A stretch of 64,000 bases of DNA from NCBI GenBank assembly GCA_001662425.1, contig BDDC01000409.1, positions 1-64,000 of the forward strand. The letters run 5' to 3'. The notes under the pieces were generated by a model, which was given only the letters and a program-made list of their open reading frames with translations, did no database searches and had not been told where the DNA came from. This stretch comes from Chlamydomonas sphaeroides. Taxonomy: Eukaryota > Chlorophyta > Chlorophyceae > Chlamydomonadales > Chlamydomonadaceae. A program made the position numbers and the translations under genes. Positions 21,259-33,797 of this stretch are shown here, piece by piece (within the stretch, counting starts at the first letter, position 1; each line of letters begins with the position of its first letter).

Positions 21259-22879
21259 CGTGAAAGTCGCTGCAAGGCGATTGCTGCGCGGCAGCCGTGC
21301 AAGCGGCACAGCGCCCTTCTGTGTCTCTTCAAGGTGTATTCGGTAGCTGCTTAAATGTGTCCTTGCTAGCGATGTGAGCGAAAGCAGCGCAGTGGCGACG
21401 GCTGGCGAATTTGCACGTCGGGGGTGGCACGACTTGATATTCTATGCATTTCGCTAGAAACTGCATGATACTGCATGTGGTGGTAGCGTGTGGGCCTTGC
21501 GGATGGTTGGCCATGATTCTTGTAACCCTCCCCCTTCCGTTCCCCCGCGCCCCCGCTCGTCCCGCCCTATCTCGCAGGCACTGTTCTACCCAAATGCCCC
21601 GCCCGCAACGACCCTTGCAACCAGATGAGACAACGGTATTTGTCCTGGCAAGCGCAGCGGCGAGCTCAGGGATGATAAGCAAAGATCATGTCCAAGAAAT
21701 AGCCGGTGACCCTGTCCGGGATCTCCCCTGGACCCTATACGTATGCTAAGGCACCCCCATGCACCGGCCGCGCAGCGGCAAGCCAAGGGGTTTCTCAGGC
21801 GTGATCCCCTTGTGTAGCTGGCAGGCTCGGGCGCTGAAACAACCACTTGCAGGCCCCATGGCCACGACGAGTGGCCCAGACCCCGCCACCGAGCGACCGA
21901 GTGTCACGATCAGGGGGGATCCCCCCTGGGCACGATGGCTTGGTAGCGGCTGTCGGAGAGAGCGGTGCCGTTCCAGGCAGATCGGGCCGGCCCGTGGGTT
22001 GAGGGCACGGAGATTTGGTGTGCCCTAGACCCCTCGAATAGTCTCAGCTACAACCGCATAATGACCGACGGTGTTCGTCTGGTCTGGGTGGCCTCTTTTG
22101 GGGGCGAGCCATGCTGGGACAGGTTTGAGCTGCGCGTGTCACACCCGTTGACCAGCGTTGACCGTCTGCCTGGAGTTGCAGGACCGTTGCCGAACCGCCC
22201 AGGGCGACCGCCACGGCAGCGGACTCGTTGCAATTTCTTTTTGCTAAGCGATTGTAGGCCTGGGGTCGGCGCCTGGCGCCCGGCGCCGCGATGCTGCATT
22301 GCCACGTAGACCACCCACGGCTCTCGCGACTACCGCGATATCGCGCCAGCCCCACACAGTTGACATGAAGGCATTGAAATCTTCTGTTGGCGCTTGCGTT
22401 TCACGGCAAAGTAACAGGCCATTAAAGCCGTGAAAGCACACGTGCAAGGCGTTGCAAAGCTTAAACGCTCAGGTGGCCCAGTACCAAACTTTTCACTTAG
22501 TATTTGCAAGTCAGCCGACCTGGCGCGGAAGGCAGAAGAAGGGAACGGCCTCGTGCAGGACCCGCGAGGCCAGTGTAGAGGCAGAATGCCACCCGACTGC
22601 GAGGCTGCAAGGCAAATCATGCAATCCTGATCGCAGAGCAAGAAAGGTAAGCTCGCCGTAGACAGCTTTCGGGATGTGCATGCGCTGTGGTGCGCTGGGG
22701 AATCGACCCTAGCGAGGAGAATGCTGACCATTTTCTCAATGCTGCGCGCTGCTTTGATGGCGCTGCCGTGCTCGTGCGCAGCCGACCAGGGGCCTCACAT
22801 GAGGCTCCCGCGCTTTCGTGCCAGGGTTGTCAGCTAAGCCAAATACGTGCTACCCTTCAATATCTTCCCCACAGCTTGG
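21259..22879. other. Divergent intergenic region, TRM13 / DUF506 gene
   Basis: Lies between two genes that point away from each other, so it should carry both promoters. No protein-like frame recognised. It contains dispersed repeat copy B. A plausible acceptor (TTCCCCACAG, ending at 22873) just before the DUF506 start suggests a 5' UTR intron or upstream exon. Confidence 0.5.
21975..22140 (+). repeat. Dispersed repeat family R1, copy B
   Basis: Contains GGTGTGCCCTAGACCCCTCG, then ACAACCGCATAATGACCGAC, GGTGTTCGTCTGGTCTGGGT and GGCCTCTTTTGGGGGCGAGC. It diverges from copies A and C after GCCATGC. Confidence 0.8.
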
Positions 22880-25350
22880 ATGCTAGGGGAAGGCGGGCCG
22901 TGGTTGCTCGGCGGCGTTTGGAGTACTCAACTGCCTGTTGTGCGCACTGTCGCTGACAAGTGCACTCAGCCGACAGCCGACGTGCCGCAACCGCCACGTA
23001 GCAAGCCAGTTCTCGTTGTGAAGTCCAAGACTTGTATGAGACACGGACAAGCGCCGGCATCCGTGACCACATCCAGCGAGTCAAAGGCCGTCCCCGGCGT
23101 TCGGAGCCAGCCCAAGGATAGCAGCAGTGATGATGGGCCGGGAACAGGAGCATACGACTCTGCTGGGCTGTCTCGTTCTCGACGAGGGCGGAGCTTGCCT
23201 CAATCGCCAACCGAAAAGGCGACGGAGCTGCCGACGGTTGCGGAGGTGCTGCGAACAGCCAAGCTGCTGCTGCAGCCGACGCAGCCCGTCGAGCGCCAGG
23301 TGCGCGCTTTGCGAGTTCGTACCCCAGACGAGCCTGGTTTACAAGCACCCTTTCGCCTTCTTTTGCGAAGTTTGCTAACATGTCTGCTTTTGCGCCCGCG
23401 AGCACCTCCTGTAGTCGTAAATTGGGTACCTCGTTTCACCTGGCCAAGGCCACTCGCTGCCTGCGTCCTAACGCAAACCCTCGCAAACCCTGGGATGCGC
23501 ACATCAACGCCCGCCCGCCCACCCGCACTTTCTGCGCAGTTCTACGCGGACTGCTACCGGGCTTGCCAAGTCATGCCGAGCAGCCGTGCGCCGTCAGGCG
23601 GTGGTGCCGATCCCGCGGGGCCGCCGCCGCTGCCGTACATCTCGTCTGTGCCTGAGGTCGCGCTGCGGCTCAGCTGCCTCGGCCATCGCGTGGTGCTGCG
23701 CCGCGTGTTGGACAGCAAGCAATACTGGAGCAAGTCCATGACCAACATGTTTTGCTACTGCGTGGTGCGTGCCCAACTCGGGTATCTTGTGTGATCACTG
23801 CGATGCGCCGTTACGGTCGTGCCTGTCCGAGCCTGTGTCAGTCACTGAGAGCGCCTTCCGTACACGCTGGGAGCCTTGTGCGAAGTCCTCCACACACTGC
23901 CCCGCTTGCCCCGCCCTTCCACTCGCAGCTTCCGGGCACTGGGATCGGCTACGTGCTCGATCCCAGCTTCAAGGCGCACTTCGCGGCCGCGCGCATGTCT
24001 GACCGCTACAGGCAAGCAGCAGCACGCCTAGCTTGGTCGTGGCTGCTGATGTGGCTGCCAGCGTGCACTCGTGTCCTGAGCGCCAACCTCACTTGCCCAT
24101 CCTCCCACAGGGACATCTGGGAGTGCTTGCCGCCCCTGTTCGTGGGCCCGCCCGCCAAGCTAGTGCAGCTAGTGCAGGCGCTGTGCGCCGAGCTGCTGGC
24201 GTCCTTTGAGGCGTCTGGCCGCCAGCTGCCGCCCTGGCGCACGTTTGGAAGCACCATCAACCGCTGGATGTCGCCCGCCTTCCGCGACGTGCCCGTGCCC
24301 CTGCGCCGGCCCATGCCGCCGCCGGCGCCGCCACCGCTAGTCGCCGCCGCGGCGACGGCGCCGGCAGCTACGGCCAGCAGCAGTGCGGGCATGATCCCGG
24401 CGGCAGAGGCCCAGGCCTTCCTGCGCACCTGCGAGCAGCTGCTGGCGGGGACAGCCAGCGCCCGGCCGCGCTCCGCCGCCGCGGCCGGCGGCAGCGGCTC
24501 TTCATCTTCCTTCTCCTCGTCCTCTTCGTCCTCGGGCGCGGCAGCCCACCATCAGCCCGTGCGCCGCCGCCCGTCCAACGAGCAGCCATCGTGGCCCGCG
24601 CCGCGGCCGCACGCCGCGCCGCCGCGGCCGCTGCTGGTTGTGGCGGGCTTCCAGCTCCCAGCTCGCACCTCCCCTCCGGCGGCTCGCGCCGGCGCGCCGG
24701 CGGCGGCACGCGTGGCGGCGGAGGCCAGCGGCTCCGCCGCCCCTGGTACAGCGGCCACGGCTACGGCTCCGGGCCAGAGTGCGGCTGCGAGGCCAGCCGC
24801 GGGTGCGTCAGGCGGCGGCGGCCCGCTGCAGCGGCGGCAGCTGGGGGCCGGGACGGCGGGCGCCAGCGCAGCCCACGGCTCGGCCCCAAGGCCGTACCCG
24901 CCGGCCGCAGCGCTCGCACCATCTCAGCCAGCGGGCGCAGGTCCGGAGCCGCAGCACCGGCACGCTGGGGCCTGTGGGGGTGCGCAGGCGGTTGCCGCTG
25001 TGGCCGGCGCCGCCTGTCCGGTCGGCGGGCAAGGCCGGGCCTTGACGCCCGGGCTGCTCTTCCGGACGCTGCGGCCACAGCATGAGTGGCAGCGGCGGTC
25101 GGCGCCGAGCCCGGGGCGGGCAGTCGGCTCCCCTCCGATCGAGCCACGGCCCGAGCCTGAGGCTGGGGGCGCGTCGGCACCGCAGGCCGGACCGCCTCAG
25201 GCCGGACCGCCTCAGGCCGGACCGCCTCAGGCCGGACCGCCTCAGGCCGGACCGCCTCAGGTTGGACCGCCTCAGGCCGGACCGGACTCGGTGCGGCCGC
25301 GCCCTCTGTGGCCGGGACCGCAGCAGCAGCAGCTCGGGCCGCCGCAATAG
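22880..25350 (+). CDS. DUF506 / PDDEXK_6 family protein
   Basis: Plant and algal family of unknown biochemical role with a PD-(D/E)XK nuclease-like fold. Exons 22880-23299, 23540-23764, 23929-24011 and 24111-25350, phases consistent, 655 residues. The longer frame starts with GTG at 22847; ATG 22880 is the first methionine, but a good acceptor just upstream means an earlier exon is possible. Domain features across exons 2-4: LPYISSVPEVALRLSCLGHR, GIGYVLDPSFKAHFAAARMS, CLPPLFVGPPAKLVQLVQAL, then SFEASGRQLPPWRTFGSTIN, which fit the family pattern of strand, VDxxF...F.IAR..., P.VFVG and PPWR. The C-terminal half is low-complexity Ala/Pro/Ser-rich and ends in AGPPQ repeats. The third intron (24012-24110) uses a GC donor (CAG|GCAAGC). 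Function not assigned. Confidence 0.85.
25185..25283 (+). repeat. 15-bp coding minisatellite (AGPPQ)
   Basis: GCCGGACCGCCTCAG is repeated five times exactly and followed by a variant (GTTGGACCGCCTCAG) and a partial copy, in frame near the C-terminus of the DUF506 protein. Confidence 0.95.
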
Positions 25351-27189
25351 TCGGGGTTTGCTGATTTCGGACGTGGCCCTGCCGTGCCGTGTGGGCCTGA
25401 GGGCCGCGGAGCACGCACGCAGAACGGCGCGACAACGCACGAGGCGAGGTTGCTGGACGCATGCAGCGCGGGGGCTCTCTTGAGGGGTGTTCAACTTGAT
25501 AGGGCCGACATAGAGTACCACGTGTGTGGCGTGCAAGGGCCCGGAGGCTGACGCAGCTGGGGCACCGCGGCAAGGAGAGCCGCCCCTGCGGCTGGTGGCG
25601 CGGCGCGGTTGCGTTGCGGTCGCGGTGGTCCACTCAGGTGGCGCCGGTGGGTTTGCGGCTCGAGGGCTGGTGACGCTGGCATGCCAGGCAGGGATGTGAG
25701 CGGTGTTGTGAGGGTCATGAGCGATGGATAGCGGCCAGTGTGCCTTAGCGGCCAGTTGTGTTCAGCGCAGTGCTTGAGGTTGGCGGGTAGCGCCCGCTGG
25801 CGTCTTCATAGATCGGATAGTTCGGACGTGCTCCCCGAGCATCGTGCGTCACACTTTGCGGCGCGTCGGGGCCGGGGGGCACGGTGAAGCATTTGTTGTT
25901 GCGTGGGTGTGTCACGCACGCAGGATTTGCATCACGGCAACCTCCGTGCGTGCAGCATGGCAGCGCTCCAATTGCTGCGGAACAAGAACAAGGGCATGTT
26001 TGTACTGCGCACGTCCCCCGGCAATTTAACGACCTGCGCGAACCCACTGGGGGCTGTGACCCCGGCGGAAGCGCAGAGACCGGCGCCACGCACCTGGCGC
26101 CGTGGTACGGCACTGTGGTACGGCACTTGTGTGCGGGTACGGCATTCGCGCCTCGGATGGGCGTCTCTGATGCGCCCTCCTCGTGTCTGAGGCGCTTGCT
26201 GTCTGGGCTGTTGCTTTCTGCCCTCGCCCGCAAGTGCTCGCCTGTGCAAAGCTATCCTGTGCCGGCAATTTTTGAGCGCGGCGTCTGTGTGTGTGTATGG
26301 TGCCGCGAATGGCGCGTATGGCTCTGAGGGAATGGGGTGGATGGAGGACGGCTCCTGCACGCAGGGCCCGCTTCGTACAGGGCGGCGGACATCACTGTGA
26401 CTGGCCGGCTCGTGGGGCTGTGGCCGTGCATGGCTTGCTGGTACTTGTACCTAAACCACGTCTTTGCAGACAAACTTTTGTTGCACAGCTTGTTGGGGGC
26501 ACGTGCGGGGTTGGGTGTTTTGCGGCGCGCGCAGGAGGCCGCCGCCCCTAAGGCGACCTGTCGCCAGGTAGATTGGATGACGCTACATTGACCGGTCGAC
26601 CTCGGTGTCCGTACTATTGGCTTCTAAAGTAAGTATCTAGTCATTGAATGGTGGCCCCTTTGCGGCCTTCGCATCGGAGCCAGCGGCCCAGGCGGGGCCT
26701 GTCCCGCCTGGGCCCGGTTGTGGCGCGGCCAGGCGCCGGCCCCTCAGCGCCGGTGGCCTGGTGCGCGATGGTGTGGCGGCCGCGCCTCTTTGTGGTGCGC
26801 TAATGTGGTGCGCTAATGTGGACGGCAGCGGCCCGATGCGCGGCCGCCGCGTGTGCGCCGTCGCCATGGTCGGACGCAGGGCGAAGCTGGCGCGCGCTTT
26901 TTAGCTACAAACCCTGCTGTGTGAGGGTGAGCACACGCATAACCTGGCGTTGTGTCTGTTGGGCAGGCAAGGGGCGCGTGTGGTCCGGCTGGTCGGCTGG
27001 CGGCTTCCCGCGCTTGGCCGCGGCGGCCTTTGTAAGCGCTTGCCTGGCTGTCGTGGCCTCCCACCCCTGTAAGTGGGCCCAGAGGGATGAAATAACCCGG
27101 TACCGCAGCCTGACCCCGGTCACGTATTATATGATTATACGATTTATATTCTCAGCGAGCGGGGCCCGGTGCTAGTCCGCAACCCGAAC

Positions 27190-27295
27190 CTGGGGGGAGC
27201 TCGGCGGCGGTGCGAATTAGCATCTGGGGGGGGGGCTCGGCGGCGGTGCGGATTACGAGCTCGGCGGCCCTGCGACGGTGCGGATTGGAAGCACA
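27190..27295. repeat. Imperfect tandem repeat of CTCGGCGGCGGTGCGGATTA
   Basis: Three to four degenerate copies of a 30-40 bp unit built on GCTCGGCGGCGGTGCG followed by AATTAG, GATTACG or GATTGG. Noncoding, adjacent to the AT-rich patch. Confidence 0.6.
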
Positions 27296-28450
27296 GAGGG
27301 CCTGCGTTACCAGGTACATGCGCAATTTTACCACCTAGACCCCCTATTTCAACCCTCTGGTGGGCCCTGCGTGCGGCCCGGCCTTGCGACGTCTGCGTAC
27401 GGGTTGGCGACGCAAGGGAGCGCGCGAGCGGGGGATGGCCCGAGGCGGCGCGAGTGGCCACTACGCCGCGACAAGGCTGGGACAGCTACCGGGCTGCCAG
27501 TTCTAGCGGTTGACTCAGGCACCGGTACTCCGCTCGGACTGCCGTGCTGGTTCTTCATTAAAAGCCCAGCACCGCCGTGGCAGGGGCCACGCGCCAACAC
27601 GCCTCATGTCCGGGCAGCCCAGGGAAGCTGTGGCCAGCAGACTGGCAGCCCGACATGCTCCATGCGCTGTGTGCACCGGCGTGGGCTCGGCGAGGAGGAG
27701 CCCTCTGTGCGCCTCGGCAGGGAGGGGCGCCGGCCTCAGTCCCCACCTCCCCATTGAGGCCGCAGAGGCCAGAGCCGAGGCCGGCCGCCGGTTGCCCCTG
27801 GCTGCGACCAGCCCCAGCTCGCAGCCCTGCTGCTGCACATACATAGGGCTGCAAGCTTGCGAGCTGTGACTGCAAGCTTGCGGGTCCGTGCAGCTGGCCT
27901 CTCCTCGCCGCGGCCCGCGGAGACCGGCCGGAGGCCTTCGTTCGCGCGCGCAGCCCGCCACGCTGCCGCTGCCAAGCCGTACAGTACCGGTGTTTGCATG
28001 GCCGGCACGTACCAAGCTGCTGCGCCCTACCTGCACGAGTCTGAGCACCTGACAATCCAGAAGCGTGCAACGCGCTCTCACAGACATCCACAGCACGCGG
28101 ATGCTGGGCATAGGCCGTCCGCGCATGAGCCCGGGCCGGCCGACGCTTGAGGCCTCCTGCGCCAACGTTCCTTGCCTTTGATGCAGGCTGTACGTCACAT
28201 GTTCGCCCTCATCAGAGATTTCATTAAGAATCATTCAGCATAAGCAAGCCGCGCACTGTACACATTGCACATACACCATCTCGTTCCATGCACCGGACGC
28301 CCTGGTGCCGGAGGCCTCCATCCCACCCGGCTCATCGGCGCACGCACAGCGGCGCAGTGAGACAGTCGTGCAGCTCATTTGTACTACAGATCGATCGTTG
28401 CGCACATTTCCGCCATTCGTGATGAAGTGAGCGCCACACAGCCTCGAGCA

Positions 28451-28543
28451 CGGCGCAGACTCGAATACGGCGCAAACGAATGGCCGCAGACTTGAGACGG
28501 CGCAGACTCGAATACGGCGCAAACGAATGGCCGCAGACTTGAG
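28451..28543. repeat. 47-bp tandem repeat, two copies
   Basis: CGGCGCAGACTCGAATACGG and the following 27 bases are repeated with a 47-bp period. Just downstream of the transporter stop codon (minus), so probably in its 3' UTR. Confidence 0.9.
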
Positions 28544-28626
28544 TACGACGCATACTCCAGTACGCGGCCGGCCCTGTATGAAGCCCGGCCAGCCCGCTTC
28601 GCCTGCCCCCTCCCCCGCCAGCGCCG

Positions 28627-31600
28627 TCACACAGCGTCCGAGCCCAGCCCGTTCTGCGTGCGCTGCACCTCAAAGGGGGTCAGCTCCGGCTTGGCGGGGT
28701 TGAGCGCCGCCGCTGCGGCGGCCGCGACGCGGGAACGCTGCGACTCGCCGCCGCCGACCGACAGCGTGCGGGAGGACACGGCGGCCGGCAGGGCCTTGCC
28801 CTGCGCCGCCGCCTTGGCCGCCGCCTGCCTGGACGCAGCGTCCACGGGCGACGTGGTGATGTAGTCCCAATCGATCCACCCAAACAGCAGCTGGTAGCAG
28901 GCCCCTTGGAAGTCCGCCACCGCCTCCCGGGCCGCCTTGGGCAGCACCCGCACGTACAGCCGCACGGCAGACAGCCACATCCTGTCGTACAGGGTGCCGT
29001 AGATAGCTGCAGCGGGAGGGGCGGAGGGAGGCGTGGTAGAGGGTGGCTTGAGCCGGTCGAGGTAGGGGCGCGACACCCAATCGTTTGGCTGTCCTGGGCT
29101 GCTGCCAAGGCCCCTGCAGTGCTTCTGCCCCATTGCCGCGGCCCCACAGCCACTGACAGCTCTGGTGATGGCTTGCCGCTTGGGGCACGCCGGCCTAATC
29201 ATCACAAGTGCCCTTTGACTGCGGGCCCCAAGGGGAGGGCTCTCCCTGGCGTTGACAGTGCCCGGTCAACGCCGCCGCCGGTTTGCCTTTCCCTGCCGCG
29301 CTGCCGGCTGCGGGCTGCCACCTGCCGCCTGCCGCCTGGTTCCTGCTGCTGCTCACCCGCGTAGAACGTGGCCACGAAGAACGCCCCTCCTATGATGTTG
29401 CCGATGGTGGCTGGTACCAGGTTGGACCCCACGATGGTGTGCACGCTCATGCCGCTGCCCAGCATCTTGGCCAGGGACAGCTGGAACTGCGGGGGTTGGC
29501 GGGGTGGAGCGAGGGGCAAGAGGCAGGGGAAGATCGGGCGGGAGAGGTTGTCGAGGTGTCGTGTCGGTGGGGGAAGGGGAGGTACCGGTGTGAAGGGTGA
29601 AGCGCGCTCGGGTTTGGGCGCGTGTGTTGCTGCTGGGCTGGGCGGGCGAGCGTTGCTTCTGAGCCACAAGGGAGGGGACCGAGGGCAGGACTGTATCTTT
29701 TGGTAGCCTCAAAGCGATCTCGTCGCGGCCAACGCAGGGAGGGGCCGTGTAGACGGAGACGTGGCTGGGAGGGGCTGCAACGCAGGATGGCAGGTCCTTC
29801 AACCAGGCAAGGCCTCCAGCCCTGCGCGGCAGCGGCACGGGACCTGCAGCCTGACCCCGGTGGCCCCCTGCTTGCCTGGTTCGCAATGCAATGCTCGGTG
29901 CCCAGCGTGACGAAGGCCGACACGGGCAGGTACACACCCACGGCCTTGCCTGGGGAGGGGGTTGGGGGCGTACGTTGCCAGGGGAAGCCTGGGTGGCGCG
30001 GTGATGTGGGTCGCGGCGGGTCGTGGCGTCGCAAGGGCGGAGGAGGCCAGCTAGAAGGCGTACCTGTCCATGCCACCTCTCTCCACGCTACACAGCTGCT
30101 CGCACGGCAGGGGCCGGCGGTCTGCTGCGCCTTGGGCCCGGAAGATGGGCATACCATGCTGCCTACCTGGACGCCCCCCACGCTACTTTCGCACAATGGC
30201 TGGCCACCGCCGCCACCCAGTCCATCCACTTCTCACCCGTGACGTCGCGTGCGCTGTTGGCCATCCACACCGCCAGGTTGACCAGCCAGTTGGCGATGAT
30301 GCCCTGGCGGTGGGGCGCGAGGTGAGGTGACAGGTGAGGTGATGTTATGTCAGGGCATCATGTAGCAGGGCTGCCCAGGGCTGCCCAGCAAAGGGGAGAG
30401 CAGGGCGGGGCGACAGGAAGCAAGAACAGGAATGGACAGCGTGCACACCCGCCATGGCCCGCAACGGAACCACGTATGGTGTGTTGCGCTCCTCTGCAAT
30501 CGACAGACCGAGGAGTTGCCTTTGTCCACGTATGGAGCGTTTGGCCTGGAGTCCGGTTTCGGCCGCTCCACGCCGGCCCCCGGGCCCAGGCCCCACCTTG
30601 ACCAGCGTGGCCCCGAACGTGGATCCGGTCGCCCTGTGCGCCAGGTAGATGGGGAAGGTCGCCTTGTCGCCCGCAAACAGGCCCGACCAGTAGACCAACT
30701 GTGCCGTGATGAGGCAGCCCGCCAGGTTGGACCACCAAGACACGAACCAGGCCTTGAGGGGGAGGAGGCGGGGAAGGGAAGGCGAATGGAAGGGGCAAGG
30801 AAAGCCAGTACTGGCGGTTGCCTCAGGAGGCAGCCCCACTGTGCCTTCGCCGCTCCGCCCATGGCCCCATCCCAAGCGCGCGCTTGCTTGTGTCCGTCGC
30901 CTGGGACCCCTCCGGTCCTCACCAAACCCACGCGCTCCACTCCCCCGGCCTTCTGCCCCCTCCAGCTGCCCCCACCTTGATCACATGGTACGTGGCGACG
31001 CGGCCCTCGATCCAGGCCGTGGTCATGTACATGCAGGACGAGGTGAAGAGGTCGGCGCCCACGATCTGGGGCGCAGGCGAGGGGCCGGGATGACTGGTCA
31101 GCAATTCAGGAACGGACAACGCGCCGTTCCGCGCTCAGGTATGCCGCACAGCCGCACTCCTGTCTTCGGCCTTGTGGCCTGCCTGCCGTCACCTTTCATC
31201 CCAGACTACGCAGGAGATATCAACGAATTCACGTTTACGCAGGTTACAGGTATTCCTCAGCTGACTTCGTTCTAGCTTGAAATAGGAAGGGGGCGAGGGG
31301 CCTGGTCGGGGGGAGCACTGGGTGCGTGGAAGCCAGCCACCCTACACGGCCCCACGCCCCAGCCGGCGCAACATGATGATGGTGGGGACGCCTTTGTATG
31401 TTGCGTCGATAGCGTCTATATGGTCTATTGATAGAACATAGTCGGCATGTCGATGCCTTCGATACGAGGTACGAGGGCTGTGGCATAGAAGACCACGCCC
31501 AGCAGGCGCGCCTCGATGATGGCGCGGCCCAGGGGAGAGCCGGCCCAGGGGATGGCGCGGCCCACGCAGGGATGCAGCGCTATCGCCTTGCGCGCACCGC

Positions 31601-33467
31601 CGCCCGCCGCCGCCGCCATCCATCTCCTCCCGGCAAGCCCATCTATCGCCACGCACCATGATGATGGTGAGGCCAAGCGGGAAGCCCACGGCCCCGAATA
31701 TGAAGCTCCACAGGCCGGGGTGCTCGTGGCGGAGCGTGCCGAGCTGCGGACACAGGCCAGCAGGCCAGGCGGCAGGCGGTGAGAGGGTTGGTGAGGGCAG
31801 CCGAGGCGTGTTACGCGAGTCAGCAACACAGACAGAGGACACAATCCGGCTTGGTACACTACTGCCCTCCAGAGCAAGTCAGGCGCGGGCAGCCTTGTCG
31901 GCGCGGATGCGGCCTCCCATGTGGCCCCATGTTGCTCCACAAGTAAGGCCACAAACTGGCAACGACCTCCGGGACCCGGCAACCGGCACCCGCTCACCTG
32001 ACCCCCAACCATCAGGCAGACCGTGAAGGCGAAGGATATGTAGAAACCGGCCAGCACGCCCTGCGTCACCTGGGGCCGGGGGCGCGCGCCGCCGGGGTTG
32101 GGGGCGAGGGCGGGCGCGCAGATGGTCGATGGCTGGTGTCAAGCAAGTCGCCCTCCCAATACCGAGCGCGCCCAGGCCAGGCCCAGCGCACTACCTGCCA
32201 TGCTGCCAACAGGCTCGGGCCCAGCAGTGCGTGGTGCCGGGATGATCCCACTCCAGCGCTCGGGCCCCACGGTGCTCAGTCCCTCTACCTCCCCGGCTGG
32301 CCTTGCTTCCCGTTCGTTGTCGCTACATGCAGCTAGCGCCCAGGTAGGCTCAGACGTCACATGTCAACATCTATCCCTCACGCGCCACACCTGCTTCCCC
32401 AGGGTCAGCTGCGTCTTGGCTACACCTGGAGCGAGTAGGGCAAGGAGGGAGGCGCGATGGGCGGGAATCCAGGAGAAGGCCCACCGGAGCGAGCCATGCC
32501 CAGGCCGGCATGCCACGCACTCGTGCCTACAACGCTCAACGCCCCTCCCAAAGGCCGGCTCCTCGCTCGTATACATCTGCTCCTCCCCCCTCTCCCAGTA
32601 GGCTCAATTACTAGTAGTCCCAGCCTCTGCCCGGGCCCCCGCCCGCTCCCCATTGCTTCTTTCCCTTTCATTCCTCTTCCCATGCATGTCCGTCCCATCG
32701 CCTCCTGTCCCATCGCCTCTTGCCCCCGCCCATGGTCCATCCCCGCCCGCCCCACGCGCACCCGCTGCCACGATGTGGTCGTAGGTCTGCTTGGGCCCCA
32801 GGATTGCCGCCACGGGGGTCTCGTGGTGCTCCTCGGCGCGAGGGGACTGCAGGAAGGGGCCGCGGCTGCCGGGGTTGGAGGGGCCGCGAGGGAACGGCGA
32901 GGGCGGCGGAGCCATGCCGGTGGCCGACGACGAGGCCGGCCGGCCAGACGGCTTGCCTGAGGCGAGGGAGGAGAGGGGGCGGAGGCCCGGTGAGGATCGG
33001 GGAGCTGCCAGCAACTGCACCTGTGGAGCTATCGGGCCCAGGAGGCCCTCCTGATCGGGCCATCGCGTCGTACAAGGCGATAGATTGCTTGCCTTGACGA
33101 CCTGGGCTTCGCTACCGCCGACAACACCGGCATGCGCCTGCACCCCTGGCCCAGTCCTGTCCGTGGCCCCATGCTTCCGACCCAATCTACGCCTACCCGT
33201 AGCCTTCGCCTCTCGCTCCGCGCCCTCGGACGGGTCGCCCCAGCTCCAGTTCTTGCCCTCCGCCGCGGCCTCGCTGCGGCTCGGCTGCGGGTCAGGGTCG
33301 GCGAAGTGCGCATGGACGTGCCGCGCTGCATGCGGCGCGGCCGGCGGCGGCACGCCGGGGCTGGCGGCCGCACCGCCGCCATCAACTACATCAACAGCAG
33401 GCCCTGCGCCGCCGTCGGCGGTGGTCGCCAGAGGGTCTGGCGGCGGCGCCGCCGCAGCCAGTTGCAA
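28627..33467 (-). CDS. Formate/nitrite transporter (NAR1/LCIA-like)
   Basis: Anion channel family that moves nitrite, formate or bicarbonate across membranes; algal NAR1 members sit in the chloroplast envelope or plasma membrane. Exons on minus with agreeing phases: 33197 upward, 32762-32956, 32391-32425, 31998-32069, 31657-31743, 30976-31065, 30597-30752, 30237-30303, 29876-29949, 29357-29486 and 28627-29006. Core: KQTYDHIVAAG, QGVLAGFYISFAFTVCLMVG, GFPLGLTIIMIVGADLFTSS, WFVSWWSNLAGCLITAQLVY, GIIANWLVNLAVWMANSARD, GTEHCIANQFQLSLAKMLGSG and SNLVPATIGNIIGGAFFVATF. About 125 residues follow the core (FGWIDWDYITTSPVD). The intron after IANQ (29487-29875) has a GC donor. The 5' exon is open to about 33500 without an ATG, so the start is unresolved; a first exon from ATG 33757 is possible. 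Substrate cannot be read from sequence. Confidence 0.9.
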
Positions 33468-33789
33468 CGGTTGCGCGCCGGCCGGGAACAGAGGAAGAAG
33501 GGACGAATCATGTTAGTCATGCGGGCGACCGGCCGGAGGGAGGAGGCATGCACACGGCGGTGGCGCGGTGGTGGACGGAGCTGGGGTCGCTCGGTGGTAG
33601 CGGTCGAGCAGCTGCCGGCTGCTGCGGGCTGCGAGGACGGGTCGGGCCGCCCTGGGGTGCCGTCCGCCGTGTAGGTGTTGCTGGGCAGGTGTGGGTCGTT
33701 GCAGCTTTGATGTCGGCGGAGGAGCGGAGGTGGTGGCAGCGGCTCGCTCGAATGTATGCATGTGCCGGGGCCGGCGCCGCCGGGGGCAA

Positions 33790-33797
33790 TATATAAG
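33790..33797. promoter_or_regulatory. TATA-like element
   Basis: TATATAAG on plus; the minus strand reads CTTATATA, so it could serve either direction. On minus an ATG (33757) lies about 35 bp downstream and opens a frame that could be the first exon of the transporter. Confidence 0.35.

Larger units (their letters stand above)
25351..28626. other. Convergent intergenic region, no gene recognised
   Basis: Between the plus-strand DUF506 gene and the minus-strand transporter, so both 3' UTRs lie here. I tested the longer frames and none shows a recognisable domain. An AT-rich patch (27120-27160) and GGAGCTCGGCGGCGGTGCG-type repeats (27195-27290) stand out. A plus-strand TGTAA is at 27067. Confidence 0.5.

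Noticed and set aside
21309..21309. TRM13 start at GTG 21309
   Set aside because: ATG 21258 is in frame and directly precedes the expected zinc-finger region.
27118..27165. AT-rich patch as a promoter or origin
   Set aside because: Only an AT-rich segment between convergent genes; no flanking gene starts there.
33467..33467. Start of the transporter at a codon that begins with TTG
   Set aside because: No ATG is present in that frame; TTG is not an expected nuclear start, so the true first exon must lie upstream.
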